From Siniperca chuatsi (lineage: Eukaryota; Chordata; Actinopteri; Centrarchiformes; Sinipercidae), in the NCBI RefSeq assembly GCF_020085105.1, contig NC_058063.1:18585262-18649261 (forward strand): DNA of 64,000 bases, in the 5' to 3' direction. Positions 13,790-26,392 of this stretch are shown piece by piece. Made by a program: the position numbers and the translations under genes. Positions within the stretch are counted from its first letter, which is position 1, and each line of letters opens with the position of its first letter. The notes beneath the pieces are model-generated. The model saw only the letters and a list, made by a program, of their open reading frames with translations. It did no database searches and was not told the origin of the DNA.

Positions 13790-14051
13790 CGCACTTTGTG
13801 GCAGTAACGCACAAAGAAATGTAGCAATGTGCCAAAAAAGCCAGGGAGGAAGAAAACCACTAGCTAGCAAACATGGATGTTAACAATGCAGGTTCCAAAA
13901 TGTTTTAAAAAGTGGCTTTGCAAATGTTTTATGCGGAAGGAAATGCATTGTTAGACATCAAGAATAAAAATAATGAGTTTTGGTGAGAAACACCGAACGT
14001 AATTCATAACTTTTGTTTGTTTACGAGAGAACTCCACAGGGCGCCTTTAAC
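13790..14051 (+). repeat. Dispersed repeat shared with 40800-41050
   Basis: It shares GGGAGGAAGAA, CATGGATG, GCTTTGCAAATGTTTTATG, GGAAATGCA, GTTTGTTTAC and CTCCACAGGG followed by CCTTTAA with the second copy near 40.8-41.05 kb, in the same orientation. It appears to be a non-autonomous element of unknown class. Confidence 0.65.
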
Positions 14052-16114
14052 TTTGTTGCTTATTTAATCATGAACATTCAATGTTACAGAGAAATACTCT
14101 TTTTTCAGGGGTTCAAAACAAGACACTGCTAGCGATGTGTTGAAATACCAGACAAAAAGGCAGGAAAGCATCAATCTGGCAGCTGTGTCCAGAAATCTGA
14201 AACCTTTTACTCTTCCTTGGCTGACCTTTTCCCCACCTCCTCTATCTTTTGATCTATTCTCTCTGCATCCATCTATTAACTATCAGCCTACAGCTAAAGC
14301 AGCTAAAGACAACCCCCGCTCCCCCTGTTTCTATTTCAATCAACTTGTCTCGCCACTTTCTTTTTCCCATATTTTCATGCATCACACATCCTGTCTTGGT
14401 CTTTTCTCTTCATTCACCTTTTTATCCTCCCTAATCCACCATCTTCCTCCCTCCTCCTTACATTTCCATTCCCCTGTCTGCCCCACTTCATCCATCTTTC
14501 CTACATTTCCCTCTCCCATCTATCCCAATCTCACCCCAACTACCTCTCCAACTCATTCATCTCCATCTCCAATCTTACGCCAATTCAGTCTGGATGCTCC
14601 AATTCAAGCTTTGGATGTCTTAGTTTCATGTGAAAAGATAGAAAACTATATCGTTACACCAGGAGCTCGCCCCTTTGGTGCTCACTGTTGTTGTTCAATC
14701 AGGTTTGTTTAAACTTTGACTAATTTTTTTCAAAAAATGGATCAATCAAATCCAGGGAGATGAATTCTCAAATGTGTTGTCTTGCCTTATGCATCAAGGA
14801 TTTGTGCTTTTTACTGTGCATATGTGCTTTATTTTGAAAAAAAGAGGCATTTCTGCAGAGGTGACGAGTCTTTGACAAAGACAGAAACATTAGAAAAAGG
14901 TGAGATTGATATATCTCGAAGATGGTTTTATTAAAAACTGGAAAACTATTGCATTGTCAAGCTCTACTTTCTCTCTGACTCCAGCGACATTTAATTCGAC
15001 ATTTTTTCTGTATTTGTTATTTCGAAATCATTTTAAGGCAGTACATTTACCCCACAGTCTTCCAACTACAGCAAGGGTTGGCTATCCTGGCATTAAGAGG
15101 TATTCACGTTAAAATTATTTAATTAGTCTAGACAGTTTCTGTTTCCCACAGTGGTAAAAGAAAATGCTGTTTCAGAGGCTTTCTTTCATTATAAAAAGAA
15201 TACATTTCAGGCAAAGACACTAAATCCCTCTAATTTTTGGGAAGAGAGACGTTGAATATTGATTATCAGCAGCTTTAATCAGCTTTCAGAAACCCAAATC
15301 CAACCAAAATCACTCAAACCCAAGAGATGAATAAACAATTTGGGCAAACTCCTCATAAACCCTAACCAAGAGGAATGCAACACACCCAATGTCCCCCTCC
15401 TCCCCGCACCCACAAATTCTGGTTCCCCACTCAAAAGTTCCATTCGTCCAACTTCCCAACGAGGAGCGAACGTGAGAGAAGTTATGACTCGAAAAAACCC
15501 AACTTAACTTCCCCCGAGTAACCTGCGTCGCCTGACAAGGACAGGGGGAAAAGACGAAGGGATGAAAGGATGTTTCTGTCAGACGCCACCGAGGGCAGAC
15601 GGAGAAGAAGGACGGCGACGAGAGAAGATCCAGTAAACAATGAGAGTTTTGTGTCATTTTAGACCTCTAACTGGAGTTGACTTGCCAGGGTAGCCACGAG
15701 AGTGGACCACATTGCGTGGTGGAATGTGTGTGTGTGTGTGTGGTGCATTCTTTGGTTTGGGGCATGGCTACGTTGTAATAAACTGTAAACATATAAACAC
15801 AGACGCACAGAAAATACACAAATGATGCCTGTAACAGCCCTTCTAAATCCGACATAATAGCTCGGAAACTGCTTCTAATGTCAGAGCGTTAAACGTAATA
15901 GCTGCAGTGCGGTTGGTGGAAAATGTTATGAAGAGTAACCGAAACCAGAAACAAGGTGGGATTAAAAGAACAGGATAAACGGAGTCTTTAGATGCTATTC
16001 CCGCATTCGACAACATGGACTGAAAGTGAATTACTGCAACTGCCAGTCTGTGATTTCTGTATTTAGAAATTAGCAAGACAATCTACCACAAGAAATAGTG
16101 AAATTAAATAAACT

Positions 16115-16230
16115 AGGGCTTCGGCCATTGATCGTTACCATTGTCAGTTAATCTGACATTTATTTTCTCAATTGATCGATTAATTGTTGGGTCTATTTAA
16201 TGTCAGATAATAGTGACAACCGAATGGATT
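16115..16230 (+). repeat. Fragment of the GGGCTGCAAC-type repeat
   Basis: It starts CTAGGGCTTCGGCCATTGAT, followed by ATTTATTTTCTCAATTGATC and GATTAATTGTTGGGTCTATT. Only the first third of the family is present. Confidence 0.45.
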
Positions 16231-16811
16231 CCAAGATGTTTATTTCACAGCACAGATTTCATCTGATATGTACTTTCAATTCTTGCTCTCTGTCTCTTTT
16301 ATTTGTCCTGCTGTTGAGTTGAAAAAACCTCAATTAACTTACTTGTGGGGGGTGCGCTGCGCTCACCACCTCCACTAAGCAGTTCTGTGGGGGGATACAC
16401 GTAACCGCAGGTCAGAATTTGCACATCAGCAGAACACAAAACCCAACGGGGATTTCAAAAAACTGTTCCCCATCGCATCAAGATGCAATTTTGGTGTAAT
16501 CTGAGAAAAACAAACATGGCTGAGGTGTGTGTGTGTGTGTGTTGTCCCCCCAGCGAGAGGGTAAATGCAGCGCGTCGGACAAAAACAATAACAACTGCAG
16601 CAGCCTCAGGTCAGGACTTCTACACCCCCAATACACACACACAATTCAACTACGACATACTGTATATCTCCCATGTATCTTTAATATCTTCTCTTTTTCC
16701 ATGACACACACTCATGCACACACATACTGCAATAATAACAATGTTGTGTGTTTTTGAGGGTCATTGTACTGATGCACTTACACAAAGGGAGGTTGTTATT
16801 TTTATTTTACA

Positions 16812-16813
<2 letters not shown>

Positions 16814-16857
<44 letters not shown>

Positions 16858-16921
16858 ACCTCCAGACGTAGCCTAAGAGAAACAGTTAAAGACTCCACAG
16901 ATCAGAGATAGAGACATTCCA

Positions 16922-16948
<27 letters not shown>
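16814..16948. repeat. Paired (GT)n and (CA)n arrays
   Basis: A GT run at 16814-16856 and a CA run at 16922-16948 are separated by about 65 bp. They are inverted repeats of one another and could pair. Confidence 0.95.
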
Positions 16949-16952
<4 letters not shown>

Positions 16953-17499
16953 TACACACTACCTGTAACTTCACTTATTCACAAGCTACATGGTCCTTTG
17001 TCTCGAAGGATTTTTAAAGCAAGCTTTTAATAAAATGTTAAATTGGCTGCGTTCCCATTCAACTTCTTGCGTTTGATTGAATATCACAGATTAGTTTCAT
17101 CTGGTGGGAGGCGTTAATGTATCTTAACATTGGACGACAACCGCCTCATCAGAAGAGGAAGAAGAACAGAAAACGGAGCTGTTTTCAGTCGGCCAAGCTT
17201 TCATTGCTTTTTGATGACAGTTTGCTGCCAAAGTATTTGCAAATAGTGCTGGACGAAATAGTGAGGCAATATAAATCTATCAACTGTTGAAGATTTAGGA
17301 TTGATGTTGGGAATTCTGCAACATTTTAAAGCAAACATTCTCATCTGGTTATTATACTGATAAACAGTTCCCCTATCAATTTTCCAGACAATACCAAGAT
17401 ATATATATTGATGTCATCACATAAAATTTGATATACCATAATAAGGGGATTTTATCCATATCACCCACTCCTAATTCCAACTGTACAAAGACTAGTTGT

Positions 17500-18215
17500 G
17501 ATAGTGTCCACAAGTGCTAAAAACAATTACAATTAGTCCATCTACAGAAAATCAACAATGTTGATGATGAATTAATTGTTTTATGTCAGTTATCAAGTAA
17601 AAATGCCAAACATTCTCCAGCGTGAGGCTTTACTGCTTTTCTCTGCTTTGTATCATTTTAAACTGAATATGTTTAGATGGTTGGTTTGGTAAAACGGGCA
17701 ATTTGAAGACATTAACTCTGGGAAGTTGTGCTGGCCGTTTTTGACATTTTATAGACTAAACAGTTGATTCATTGAAAAAAAAAAAAGATGAATCAAAAAT
17801 ACATATAAGTCCTTAGTTGCAGCCCTTGTATCCACTGACAGCTGAAACAGCTCATCGTTTAAGAATATTCAACAGATTTCCACCATCCATCCAGCACATA
17901 AACAACAATTATTTTGATTATCCATTAATCTGCATATTATTTTTCATTAATTGATAATCCTTTGTTCTATGAAACAGTGAAAAATAACCATCCCACTTTC
18001 CCACAGCTGTGTGACTTAATGTGACTTATTTAGAGTATTTGTTTTGTTTGACCGATGGCCCAAAACCCAAAAAATATTCAGTTTTATGTTACAGACGATT
18101 AATAAAAACAGCAAATATTCACATGTGAGAAGCAGGAACCAGTGCATTTTTGCTTCATAAATGACTTGATATGATTAAATGATTATCAAAACTGAACTGG
18201 GTTTTCCTTTTCCAT
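17500..18215. repeat. Two head-to-head copies of the GGGCTGCAAC family
   Basis: A minus-oriented copy (17500-17829) ends in TTAGTTGCAGCCCTT. A plus-oriented copy (17895-18215) starts at AACAATTATTTTGATTATCC and carries TTGTTTTGTTTGACCGATGG, CAAAACCCAAA and CACATGTGAGAAGCAGGAAC. About 65 bp separate them, so the pair forms a long imperfect inverted repeat. The two arms are diverged. Confidence 0.55.
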
Positions 18216-18494
18216 CCTGTTCTTAATGCAAAAGTCGATATAATTAGTTGGAAACGTGAATACACTCTCATTCTTTCAGTCTCTCTCATCAATATGCTCT
18301 ATTGTTTACCATGTTGCTGCACAACATATGTTTTTGGTTAGTTAGGACAGTTAGCAAAGCAAGTCAGGGCAGAGGACAAGGAATCACACACACACACACA
18401 CAGTAGAGACAATAGCATCTCTATCTGATGGCATCCTCATCTACCCCCCGCAGAGCAGATTGCTACTGGAGGCTACCTTTACTGGAATGCAGGG

Positions 18495-18498
<4 letters not shown>

Positions 18499-18530
<32 letters not shown>
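18499..18530. repeat. (CA)n microsatellite
   Basis: CA run. A shorter one lies at 18386-18402. Confidence 0.95.
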
Positions 18531-18532
<2 letters not shown>

Positions 18533-21500
18533 TTTACCAACCCAGGACATTTGGTTGCATACCTTCGACCACATGTCAAAACATTCTTTCGTAAAATCCC
18601 TGGATTTCTGTAGGACGAGAGAGAGAAGGATTATCGTCTCCATCTTTGTTGCTTGTTCAGGGCGAATCAAATTCCAGACTGCTCGCAGTGTTTTGAAACA
18701 TACTCTGTAGGAATGCTCCCCACAAGAAACATGGCTGATTTCCGACAGAAGAAGAAGAAGAACAGAAAACAACATCCCTCAAACCCACATGTTGCAGTTC
18801 TCAGTTTGAGTTTAGTTGAGGTGAACTTGTGCGCCAAGATATTTTTAAAACTCATGTAGCAAAAGAGAGCATCACATATTCAACAACTTAGTTTCCATCA
18901 AAGTAGATTAATGATTTGGTGAGGACAGGTCATCACAGGGGACTGATCATTTTAAGGAGTCTCAGCAGATCCTGGCAACCTGATGAGTAAAGACTTAAGA
19001 CAAAATCGAACAAATCTGATGATAACAAGAATTGGAGAACTTGAAAATCCTTGATAAAATACGTTGACAAACATGTGCTAATGCCAAATCCTGTTTATGG
19101 TGACAACTGCAGGTTTCTCCTGTTCAAATTCAACCTCAGATCAAAGAGATTTACTGCCAACTAAGCACTATACAACTCTCCCGATTTGCATCCCCATTCA
19201 AGCAATAAGTACATCATGACATTGTTAACATCAAAAACATGCGCCAAAGAAGTTCATATACAGGATACATGACATTTTCAGTGGCTCATGACGCTTGGGA
19301 AAACTGCATAATCTAACAAAAATCAAAGAAACAGCCACAAAACTCTCTCCAACAGTGTATTATACAAGAAGTGCCCAAATCAACCCCCCACAGTTCCCAA
19401 CTCAGAAACAACAAAAGAAAATATATAACGAGCTCAGCTCAGTCAAAGTTTTCATCACAAATAACCAAAGTTAGCTCTCGTCCTGGGTCAGCAGAGCTCT
19501 GCTGGTTTCAGCTGTTGGACAGCCTGGGAGATGGGCTGATAGTTGGCGGGTTGACTGAGAGGAGAATGAAGATGGTGATGAATCCAGCTTTGTAGAACAT
19601 GTGGACCACAAAGAAAATGGACTGCGTAGCACATAGCCAGGGTTAGCCAAGCTAGTGCTAATCCTCTCAGAACAGACTGCACCTGGTTCCTCAGGTCATG
19701 GGTTGTAAGGTGGAAGATGCAGTTTAAGGTAGACGCGTCTTTCATTTCATCAGTCTAATGAAGCCTCCTTTTATCTTTGACATCTTTAACATTTGTAAGA
19801 CATCTTTCTTATAAAAAATAATTGCAGACAAACTGTAGGTAATAACAAGTCCCTCATCCCCATAATGCAAACACAAACAATGAAAATAATGAAGGCTGCA
19901 CACCAGTGAGGCTCTGCTTCAGTCTACTCAGACAGACTCTCGTACAACATGCAGAGTCTGATGTTCATTTAGATAGCCGACATGTCTGGGCTGCAGAGGT
20001 CTGGTGGGAAAAACACTGCAGTCCAGACAGTTCACATGAGCAACTGGGATCCATCAAAACAACTGTGCTGGACAAGTGTTAAAAACATTACATTGATTCT
20101 TAAATTAGCAGCATTCATTTGGGCAACTGATTCATCACTGCGAAAAAAGGGCATCTGCAATCTGACAAATTTCTTCAGCCAATGAATTTTAACAACACCA
20201 TCTTGGAGGCTTTCGGGCAAACAGTGATCCACATTTTTTTTGGTTGCCAAACTGTCTCATGGGAACAAAGCCTTAAAGTCACGGACCCCACATTGCAGCC
20301 AAAAACTGTTGAGGAGACACAAACTCACAGAAACGTGTCCCCAACAGAAATCAGCAGAGAGCTCACAGTAGATCATAAAACCACATATGAAAGTGAGCTG
20401 ACAGCTCAGCAGCAGCAACTCTCTCAAATACAACAATGGAAGGAACTCATCACTTTGTCATCACATTTGACAAAGGACATAAAAATGGTCACAAAATACA
20501 TGGGAATGACAACTGGAGTTTTAAATGATAAATTACCCCTAAAACATGGCTGCATGTCTTTAAGTCTGTAAACATGCATGAGGGTCAAGCCCAGGCATGT
20601 CCACAGATCAACGAGCTTGCACATAAAGTTCATGTTTGATTGTATTTATGTATTCTTATTTAATTGAATCAAGCCATTATTCAATTGTATTCTTTAATCT
20701 TGTTTTTTGTTGTTGAGAAAGGGGGGGCTTAGGAAGGAGGAGAGGTTTGGAAGAGAGTTATAATACACTGTAAATTTGTCCCAATACTGCTAATTGACAG
20801 TTCGATATTCAGTATCTTAAGACTTTGGATGGTTGTGTGGCTTTTTTTAACGCCTATAAATATCAAAAGTACACAAGCAAAAATGTAAGGAATGGATTAA
20901 AATGTGTGTTTGTCTGCTCTAACGTAACAAGTTTAGCATGGCTGTTAACTAGCATATTAGCAACAGTAGTAACCTAGCATTAGCATATCCTGAGCACACT
21001 ACACGATCTTGAGAGTTTACGGCGTTTTTAGGGTAATGTTAGTGGCTCTGTCTGCTCTGTACTCGATCTGAAGTACTCAGTTTGACCTCATCCTCAAAGC
21101 CTTTACTCTTGTAAAATCTAAACACACTGTTTGAAAATACTATCAGCAAAACGTCCAAGCATGTATTTTGTATTTTTATAGTACACGTCTACTCTCGCAT
21201 CTGACTTTTTAAGCGGGACCTATAAGCTTGAGGCTCTGTCTGTTTTGCATCATGGTGCTGAGTTAGCATTAAACCATGTACATAGCCATTAAAGACATAT
21301 CTATGACCCTTCTGCGGGATTCAGATTTTCATAAAAGTCAGGTGGAAACATTAAAAAGTCAGAGTTTTTACCCAACTCATGGAGCAAATATTAATTAACT
21401 AGCTAGCTACAGCTGATACAATCTGCGAGTTGTCATTTTCGGTTGCTGACTAAAAATAACAAACTGCTTTTATCCACTTCTGCCTGTAATCGAGAACCCA

Positions 21501-22449
21501 TTGTTTAAAAAATGACTGTATATTTTAAGTGCTGCCACCGTTATCATTGTAAGATGCATACCTGAATTGCTAAAAGGTAATATGGGCAGTAGGGGGCAGT
21601 ATAGCATTAATTAAACCAGAATGTACAGGAAAGAAAGAAGAAAGGCAAGAATGAAAACCTATTTTCGACTCCAGAAAATAACCCTAATAAATGAAATAAA
21701 AATGGAAAATAAATAAACCAACACTGCTTCTCAGTCCGCTGCTCAATAAGCATTTTTATTTGATATACAGATATGCATGATGTGTGCAATGTGGCTCTTC
21801 TGCGAGCCTCTTATTTCATCATGGCACCACATGTATTTTCCCCAGAAGCATGCCTAAGCCTTGATTGACTGATAGACTGACTCACTAAATGGCTGACTGA
21901 GGAGCAAAGCTAATGAGTGACTGGCTAACTTTGTTGAGCAGATAAAACCTTAGACTCACCGTGTCATCACACAGCTGATCACTGGCTGCAAGGAAAACAA
22001 GCATTCAAGACAGAAAATGATGTGTATGAGCAGTGCACACACTCATGAATGTATGAACACAATATCTCACACACCCATCCACACAGCCCACGGTAGTAAT
22101 TTGGTATGCTCCTGGAGGAATGTTGACCAAATGGCTTATATCCCTCTGCTGTCTCAGACTCGGGAAGCCACCCTTCCCCCTCCAGCAGCGTACATGCTCT
22201 CAAAGGTCCACGAACACACATACTCCTCAAAACATGGACATCCTGAAAGGGCAACTGGCACTCTCACATGTCCACAACTGCACCCAACAAACAGCAGACT
22301 CACTCTGCCAAAGACACAGTGGTGACCGGCACTTACATGCACACAAAAAAAAAACTTTTTAGAGATGAATGATATACCGTCCCAAAAATCACTTTAACCA
22401 CATCTTTAACCCTGACTTAAATCTGTGAGAAGTAGATACATATATCATA

Positions 22450-23010
22450 CAAGGCTGCAAGTCATTTTCATTACCCATTGATCTGTTAAAATTTTTGATA
22501 AAATGGAGGTACTTCCAGGTGACTCCAGGGGCAAACCCAGAACCCACCTGAGGGTTTATATATCCAATCTGGCCGGGGAATGCCTTGGATTCCCCATGGA
22601 AGAAGTAGAGCAATGTAGGTAGGTAGAATGGGCTACTTTGCTTTGCTTGCTATACCACCACGGCCCAGATCTGGTTGTGGCAGAAAATGGATGGAAAGAT
22701 ACATAAAAAAAAAAAAAAATTAAAATTGTGAAAAATGTTCCCACAAGTTCCCAGTGCCCAAGGCGACGTCTTCAAATGGCTTGTTTTGTTCGACCAACAG
22801 TCCAAAACCCAAAGATATTCAATTTACAAAGATGTAATACAGAGAAAAGCAGCAAATCCACACATTTGAGAAGCTGGAACCAGCAAATGTTTGGCTTTTT
22901 TGCGTGATACAAGGTTTAAATAATTAATCGATTCTCTAAATAGTTGTGGACTCATGTTCCGTCGATTGACTTATCGACTGAGCGGCTAATTGTTTAACCA
23001 CTAGCTCCAA
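22450..23010 (+). repeat. GGGCTGCAAC-family repeat interrupted by a LINE fragment
   Basis: The left part (AAGGCTGCAAGTCATTTTCA and following, 22450-22505) and the right part (from about 22741: GCCCAAGGCGACGTCTTCAA, TCCAAAACCCAAAGATATTC, CACATTTGAGAAGCTGGAAC) belong to one element. They are separated by the LINE piece listed next. Confidence 0.6.
22506..22724 (+). mobile_element. Short 5'-truncated LINE 3' end, nested insertion
   Basis: The core (CTGGCCGGGGAATGCCTTGG, ATTCCCCATGGAAGAAG, TGGGCTACTTTGCTTTGC, AAAATGGATGGA) aligns in order with the 3' end of the longer LINE at 27450-28166 (TGGCCTGGGAACGCCTCGGG, GAAGATGGATGGA). It is more decayed. An A-rich tail follows. Similar AT-rich sequences flank it (TTAAAATTTTTGATAAAATG on the left, TTAAAATTGTGAAAAATG on the right). 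They look like a diverged target-site duplication. Confidence 0.6.
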
Positions 23011-23427
23011 AAATGATACTGTGCCACTCCTCTACTTGCTTGGGTTTTGAGAATGAAGGGTAACCTCACCTGAAAATGACTTTGCCCACTTCTTGTAAAT
23101 CTGGCATAAATCTTTTAGGTCACATGACGGCAACTTAACCAACTCCAATCGCGGATGAAGGCCGAGAGATGTGGAAAAAGCTAGTAGGTGGACCAGGAGT
23201 TAAATCTGTATAAGTAGTATATGAACTGATGAAATAGTGTCAAAGTTATTTAACTTCTGTATTTTTCTTAGTGAAGACAATGCATAAATTAATGTTTTTT
23301 TGTGAAAAAGAGTGCTTTCAGGTGGCATAAAGAACGCTCTTGCAGACATAGCAAAAGAGTTTATGTAGTTGATTCCTATATCTGCCTTGCCTTATGTATC
23401 TTTCCCTCTCTCTTGCTCTCTCTCACT

Positions 23428-23428
<1 letters not shown>

Positions 23429-23470
<42 letters not shown>

Positions 23471-24105
23471 ATTTACTCGTCCCGCTCTCTCGGAAGTGAG
23501 AGGATTATGGCTGTATTCAGCTGTGGTCCATATAGACACAGTAAACCTCTGTGTGGAGGCTGATGGAAACTCTCTCTGGCCCTCGCTAAACCTAAAAACA
23601 CATTATACTCTCATGTCTTTCATACACACTTATATACACACCTCAGCTTTACCTTCTCTCTACGTTCCTGACTTTCTCATCTTTCCTTCAAGGACTTAAC
23701 ACTTAATCATCAAACACTTTAAACACTTTTCTGCACCACAGTTCCCTGTCCAGCACTTACCGCCTGAGCTACTTTAATGTGTGTGTGTGTGTGTGTGTGT
23801 TTTAACTAGCCACTGGACACAAAACAGCCATAGAGCACAGTTTGATTTTTATCTCCTTTAGCAGTCCCAGTCACATTTTCCCAGGGGCAGTGTTACTGTG
23901 TGTGACTTTGTGTGTGTGTGTGTGTCAGTGTGTGTTTCCAGATGACTGAGCCAGGCTTTTCCATTCCCCGCTGTGGTGCTGTGGTGAATATAGACGTACA
24001 CCGGCCAACGTTTACACCGCTGACTTTTCAACAGGGTGGGCGAGAGACAGTGAAGGAGAGAGAGCAGAGGTTGCATGTCAGTCAGCCTACTCATGCACTG
24101 GACTG

Positions 24106-24137
<32 letters not shown>
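23429..24137. repeat. Four CA/TG microsatellites
   Basis: Runs at 23429-23473 (CA), 23778-23800 (TG), 23910-23935 (TG, impure) and 24107-24137 (CA). Confidence 0.9.
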
Positions 24138-24140
<3 letters not shown>

Positions 24141-25353
24141 CACCCCCAGCAGAACACACACCAATAATTACTTGCAGTAATTCAAAGACACCCTCCTTAT
24201 TTCCAGCAGCTCACCGCCCGCAGCGTGAAACTGTGAGAAGAGGCCGGGAGGAAACGTCGGCCCCCACGACTTTATCGCACAAGACGGGGTCACGTCGAAA
24301 TCTGAAAGCACACACTAAATCTCTTACAAAGCCCTCAAACTCCCCCAAAACACACACCTGAAAGAGCTATTTCTGCAGCTATTTAAGATATAGCAACAGA
24401 CCACACTACATTCTGCACGTCCCTCAACGCCCATACTTCTTTGGTTTCTTTTTTGCAAAACAAGCTGATTCTTAAAGATGCTGGTGTCAGTGTAAGCTAA
24501 TGCAGAAAGGGTCAATAAGCATAAGAATCTCTCATCACAGAATTACAATCTTTCTTTTCAAGCATTCCCACATCCCACAGACACCCCACTGGAAACTCAG
24601 CCATCTGAAGTGATTTTAGTCGTCTGTCAGCACTTGGGCATATTTTCCTTCCAGTGAATGAAGTGACAGGGAGATGAACAGAGCTTCATTTCGCCAGGGA
24701 TCCCCTTGGGAACCCCTTTTAGCACCCCTGGGGGAACCCTTTGACCTCCAAGTTTGAGAACCCAACCACTGCATTACATTATGTTGGGCTTTTTATTCAT
24801 AGACAGTGACAGCTGACAAGCATCAACTGGTCCGGATATTTGCTTGAGCTTTGGACAATAACTTTTTATTCTCTGCAGAAGAAGAGGAGGCGGAGGAGAG
24901 AGGTGGAAGAGTTCAAATCTAGCTGTGCAGACGTCAAAATACAGAAGAAGGTGCAGGAAAAGCGGTCTGCAGAGTTTTCAAGACTTTTTGCATTGGGTTG
25001 AAAAGTTTAAACCAAGGGACCAGCAGTCAATCACACTGAAAAGCACATATGAATGAGAATACAGTCACACAAGCCTGCAAAGTTAACCACAATTGCTATT
25101 TTGGTGGAGCTGGAGTGTTGCAACAACCACATCCTTATGAAATCCAATTCCTGTAGTCAAGGCTAGTAAAATACTATGCAAATATTAATCCAAAACTGTA
25201 AATATATACAGAAATATTAAGAAAATATAATGTAAAATGTAACAGAGTAGTATAAACTCACTCAAACTACCTTCACACTGTTTTAGGTGATGTAATTGAG
25301 ATCCCCCATACATATATCACTGTCATTAATGTCAGTTGTTGTGGTGAACTTAC

Positions 25354-25476
25354 TTTAGTGATGATGAGCGGCTCGCCGTGCTCGAGCCCTCCTTTCAGCG
25401 TGAACCCCCAAGGCGCGCCCCCGCTCAACTGGACCTGAATGTGGTGGAAGGAGACGAGCTGCTCAACCGTTTCCAT
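25354..25476 (-). CDS. shroom4: Shroom-family protein, first coding exon (shroom4-like), partial
   Basis: This exon encodes 41 residues. It starts [20 protein letters not shown] and continues with the [18 protein letters not shown] core, the first strand and GLGF-type carboxylate-binding loop of a Shroom PDZ domain. The exon ends after ..IITK at a consensus donor (GTAAGT, minus strand, just below 25354) in phase 0. Human Shroom genes have an intron close to this point. Shroom proteins bind F-actin and recruit Rho kinase through C-terminal ASD domains to drive apical constriction. Those domains are outside the window. The start methionine at 25474-25476 gives the short leader before the PDZ that is typical of SHROOM4. 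SHROOM2 has a longer leader. The neighbouring bmp15 supports shroom4, since the two genes are adjacent on the human X. shroom2 or a fish paralogue remains possible. Confidence 0.82.
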
Positions 25477-25479
25477 CCT

Positions 25480-26200
25480 CTCCCTCCGGTCCGTTTATCC
25501 GGTTTTTTTTTCTTCCTCCTCTCACTCTCGCTATCTCTCTCTCTCTGTGTCGGTTTGTTAGCCTGACCTGAATCGTTGCTAGCTAGCGGCGCCGGTAGCG
25601 GTCCCTCGGCTTCTCCATCACCGCTCTAACAACAACAACGAATGGATGGATGGGGTGGAAGGAAGGAGTACGCTGAGTGAGTGGAAGAGGGGGAGGGAAG
25701 AAAGTTTTAGCTACTGTCAAGCTTGTCAAAGTTATAGCCAATATGTCGGTTGCAACTTCCGGTCAAGGTGTTTAACGCTGACGTAAAGTAGACGTTAGCT
25801 TGTTTTATAGTCGTAATCCAGCTCGATATCGTATCAAATTATTCTACCGATTGTTTAGTTTCATGCCTTAAGATAATGACCCGCTTATTTCCCCAAAAAG
25901 AGCAGGTTATAACGCTTTTATTTTGATATCTTAATTAAATGTTTCCGGTCGTAGTTTGGCTAGCTCGACGCAGCAAAAAAAACTTTGGGAAAACTTTGGG
26001 AATAGTGGTAGTCGGCCCCTCCCACTATTCGAACGGCGGGAAGTGAGTGACAGAAAGGTCCACCAATAGCAGAGAGGCTCTGGCTGAATGTGTCCAATGA
26101 GAAGCGAAGAGAGGGAGGGGCTACAAGCGGAACAACCGCTTTATTGTAATAACGTCAGACAGGGTCACGGCGGTGATACCGAGTAACAGTATCAGAAGCG
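25480..26200 (-). promoter_or_regulatory. CpG-rich promoter/5'UTR region of the shroom4-like gene
   Basis: The block upstream of the start codon is richer in CG than its surroundings. It contains CCAAT boxes on the plus strand (26063-26067, 26094-26098), a GC-box-like GAGGGAGGGG (26111-26120) and a CRE-like half site ACGTCA (26152-26157). A pyrimidine-rich stretch with CTCTCTCTC (about 25518-25550) lies in the likely 5'UTR. No TATA box was seen. The transcription start is not determined. The region could also fire towards bmp15. Confidence 0.5.
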
Positions 26201-26392
26201 AGTGGCTGGCCTTTCATTTGAAACATGAAACCCGCCACTTTGCCCCCAACCTCTGCTTCATCAGTTAATTTTATCTACTGATGCCAGTATACCCAATTTA
26301 TGCGCAAAACCCCACATGAATAACATATTATTTTGGCCACTATACTAACACAAATACTTTGAATCACTACAACCAGCTTTGGTGGAAAGTAA

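Larger units (their letters stand above)
1..25353 (-). other. shroom4: Intron 1 of the shroom4-like gene (partial, runs off left edge)
   Basis: This stretch follows the splice donor of the Shroom first coding exon on the minus strand. No exon encoding the remainder of the PDZ domain was seen on the minus strand. The exon 2 block usually seen next in the family (a GDELVNING-type segment) is missing from the translated minus-strand frames I read. The stretch holds microsatellites, purine-rich tracts and decayed dispersed repeats, listed separately. A first intron above 25 kb suits Shroom genes, whose first intron is often very large. This is an inference: a small undetected exon or an unrelated non-coding transcript cannot be excluded. 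Confidence 0.5.

Noticed and set aside
14190..14712. 191-codon Ser/Pro/Phe-rich ORF on plus
   Set aside because: It results from a CT-rich low-complexity tract, with no domain or splice context.
15310..15657. 115-codon minus-strand ORF
   Set aside because: No recognisable family, no supporting splice or promoter signals, and composition is like the surrounding sequence.
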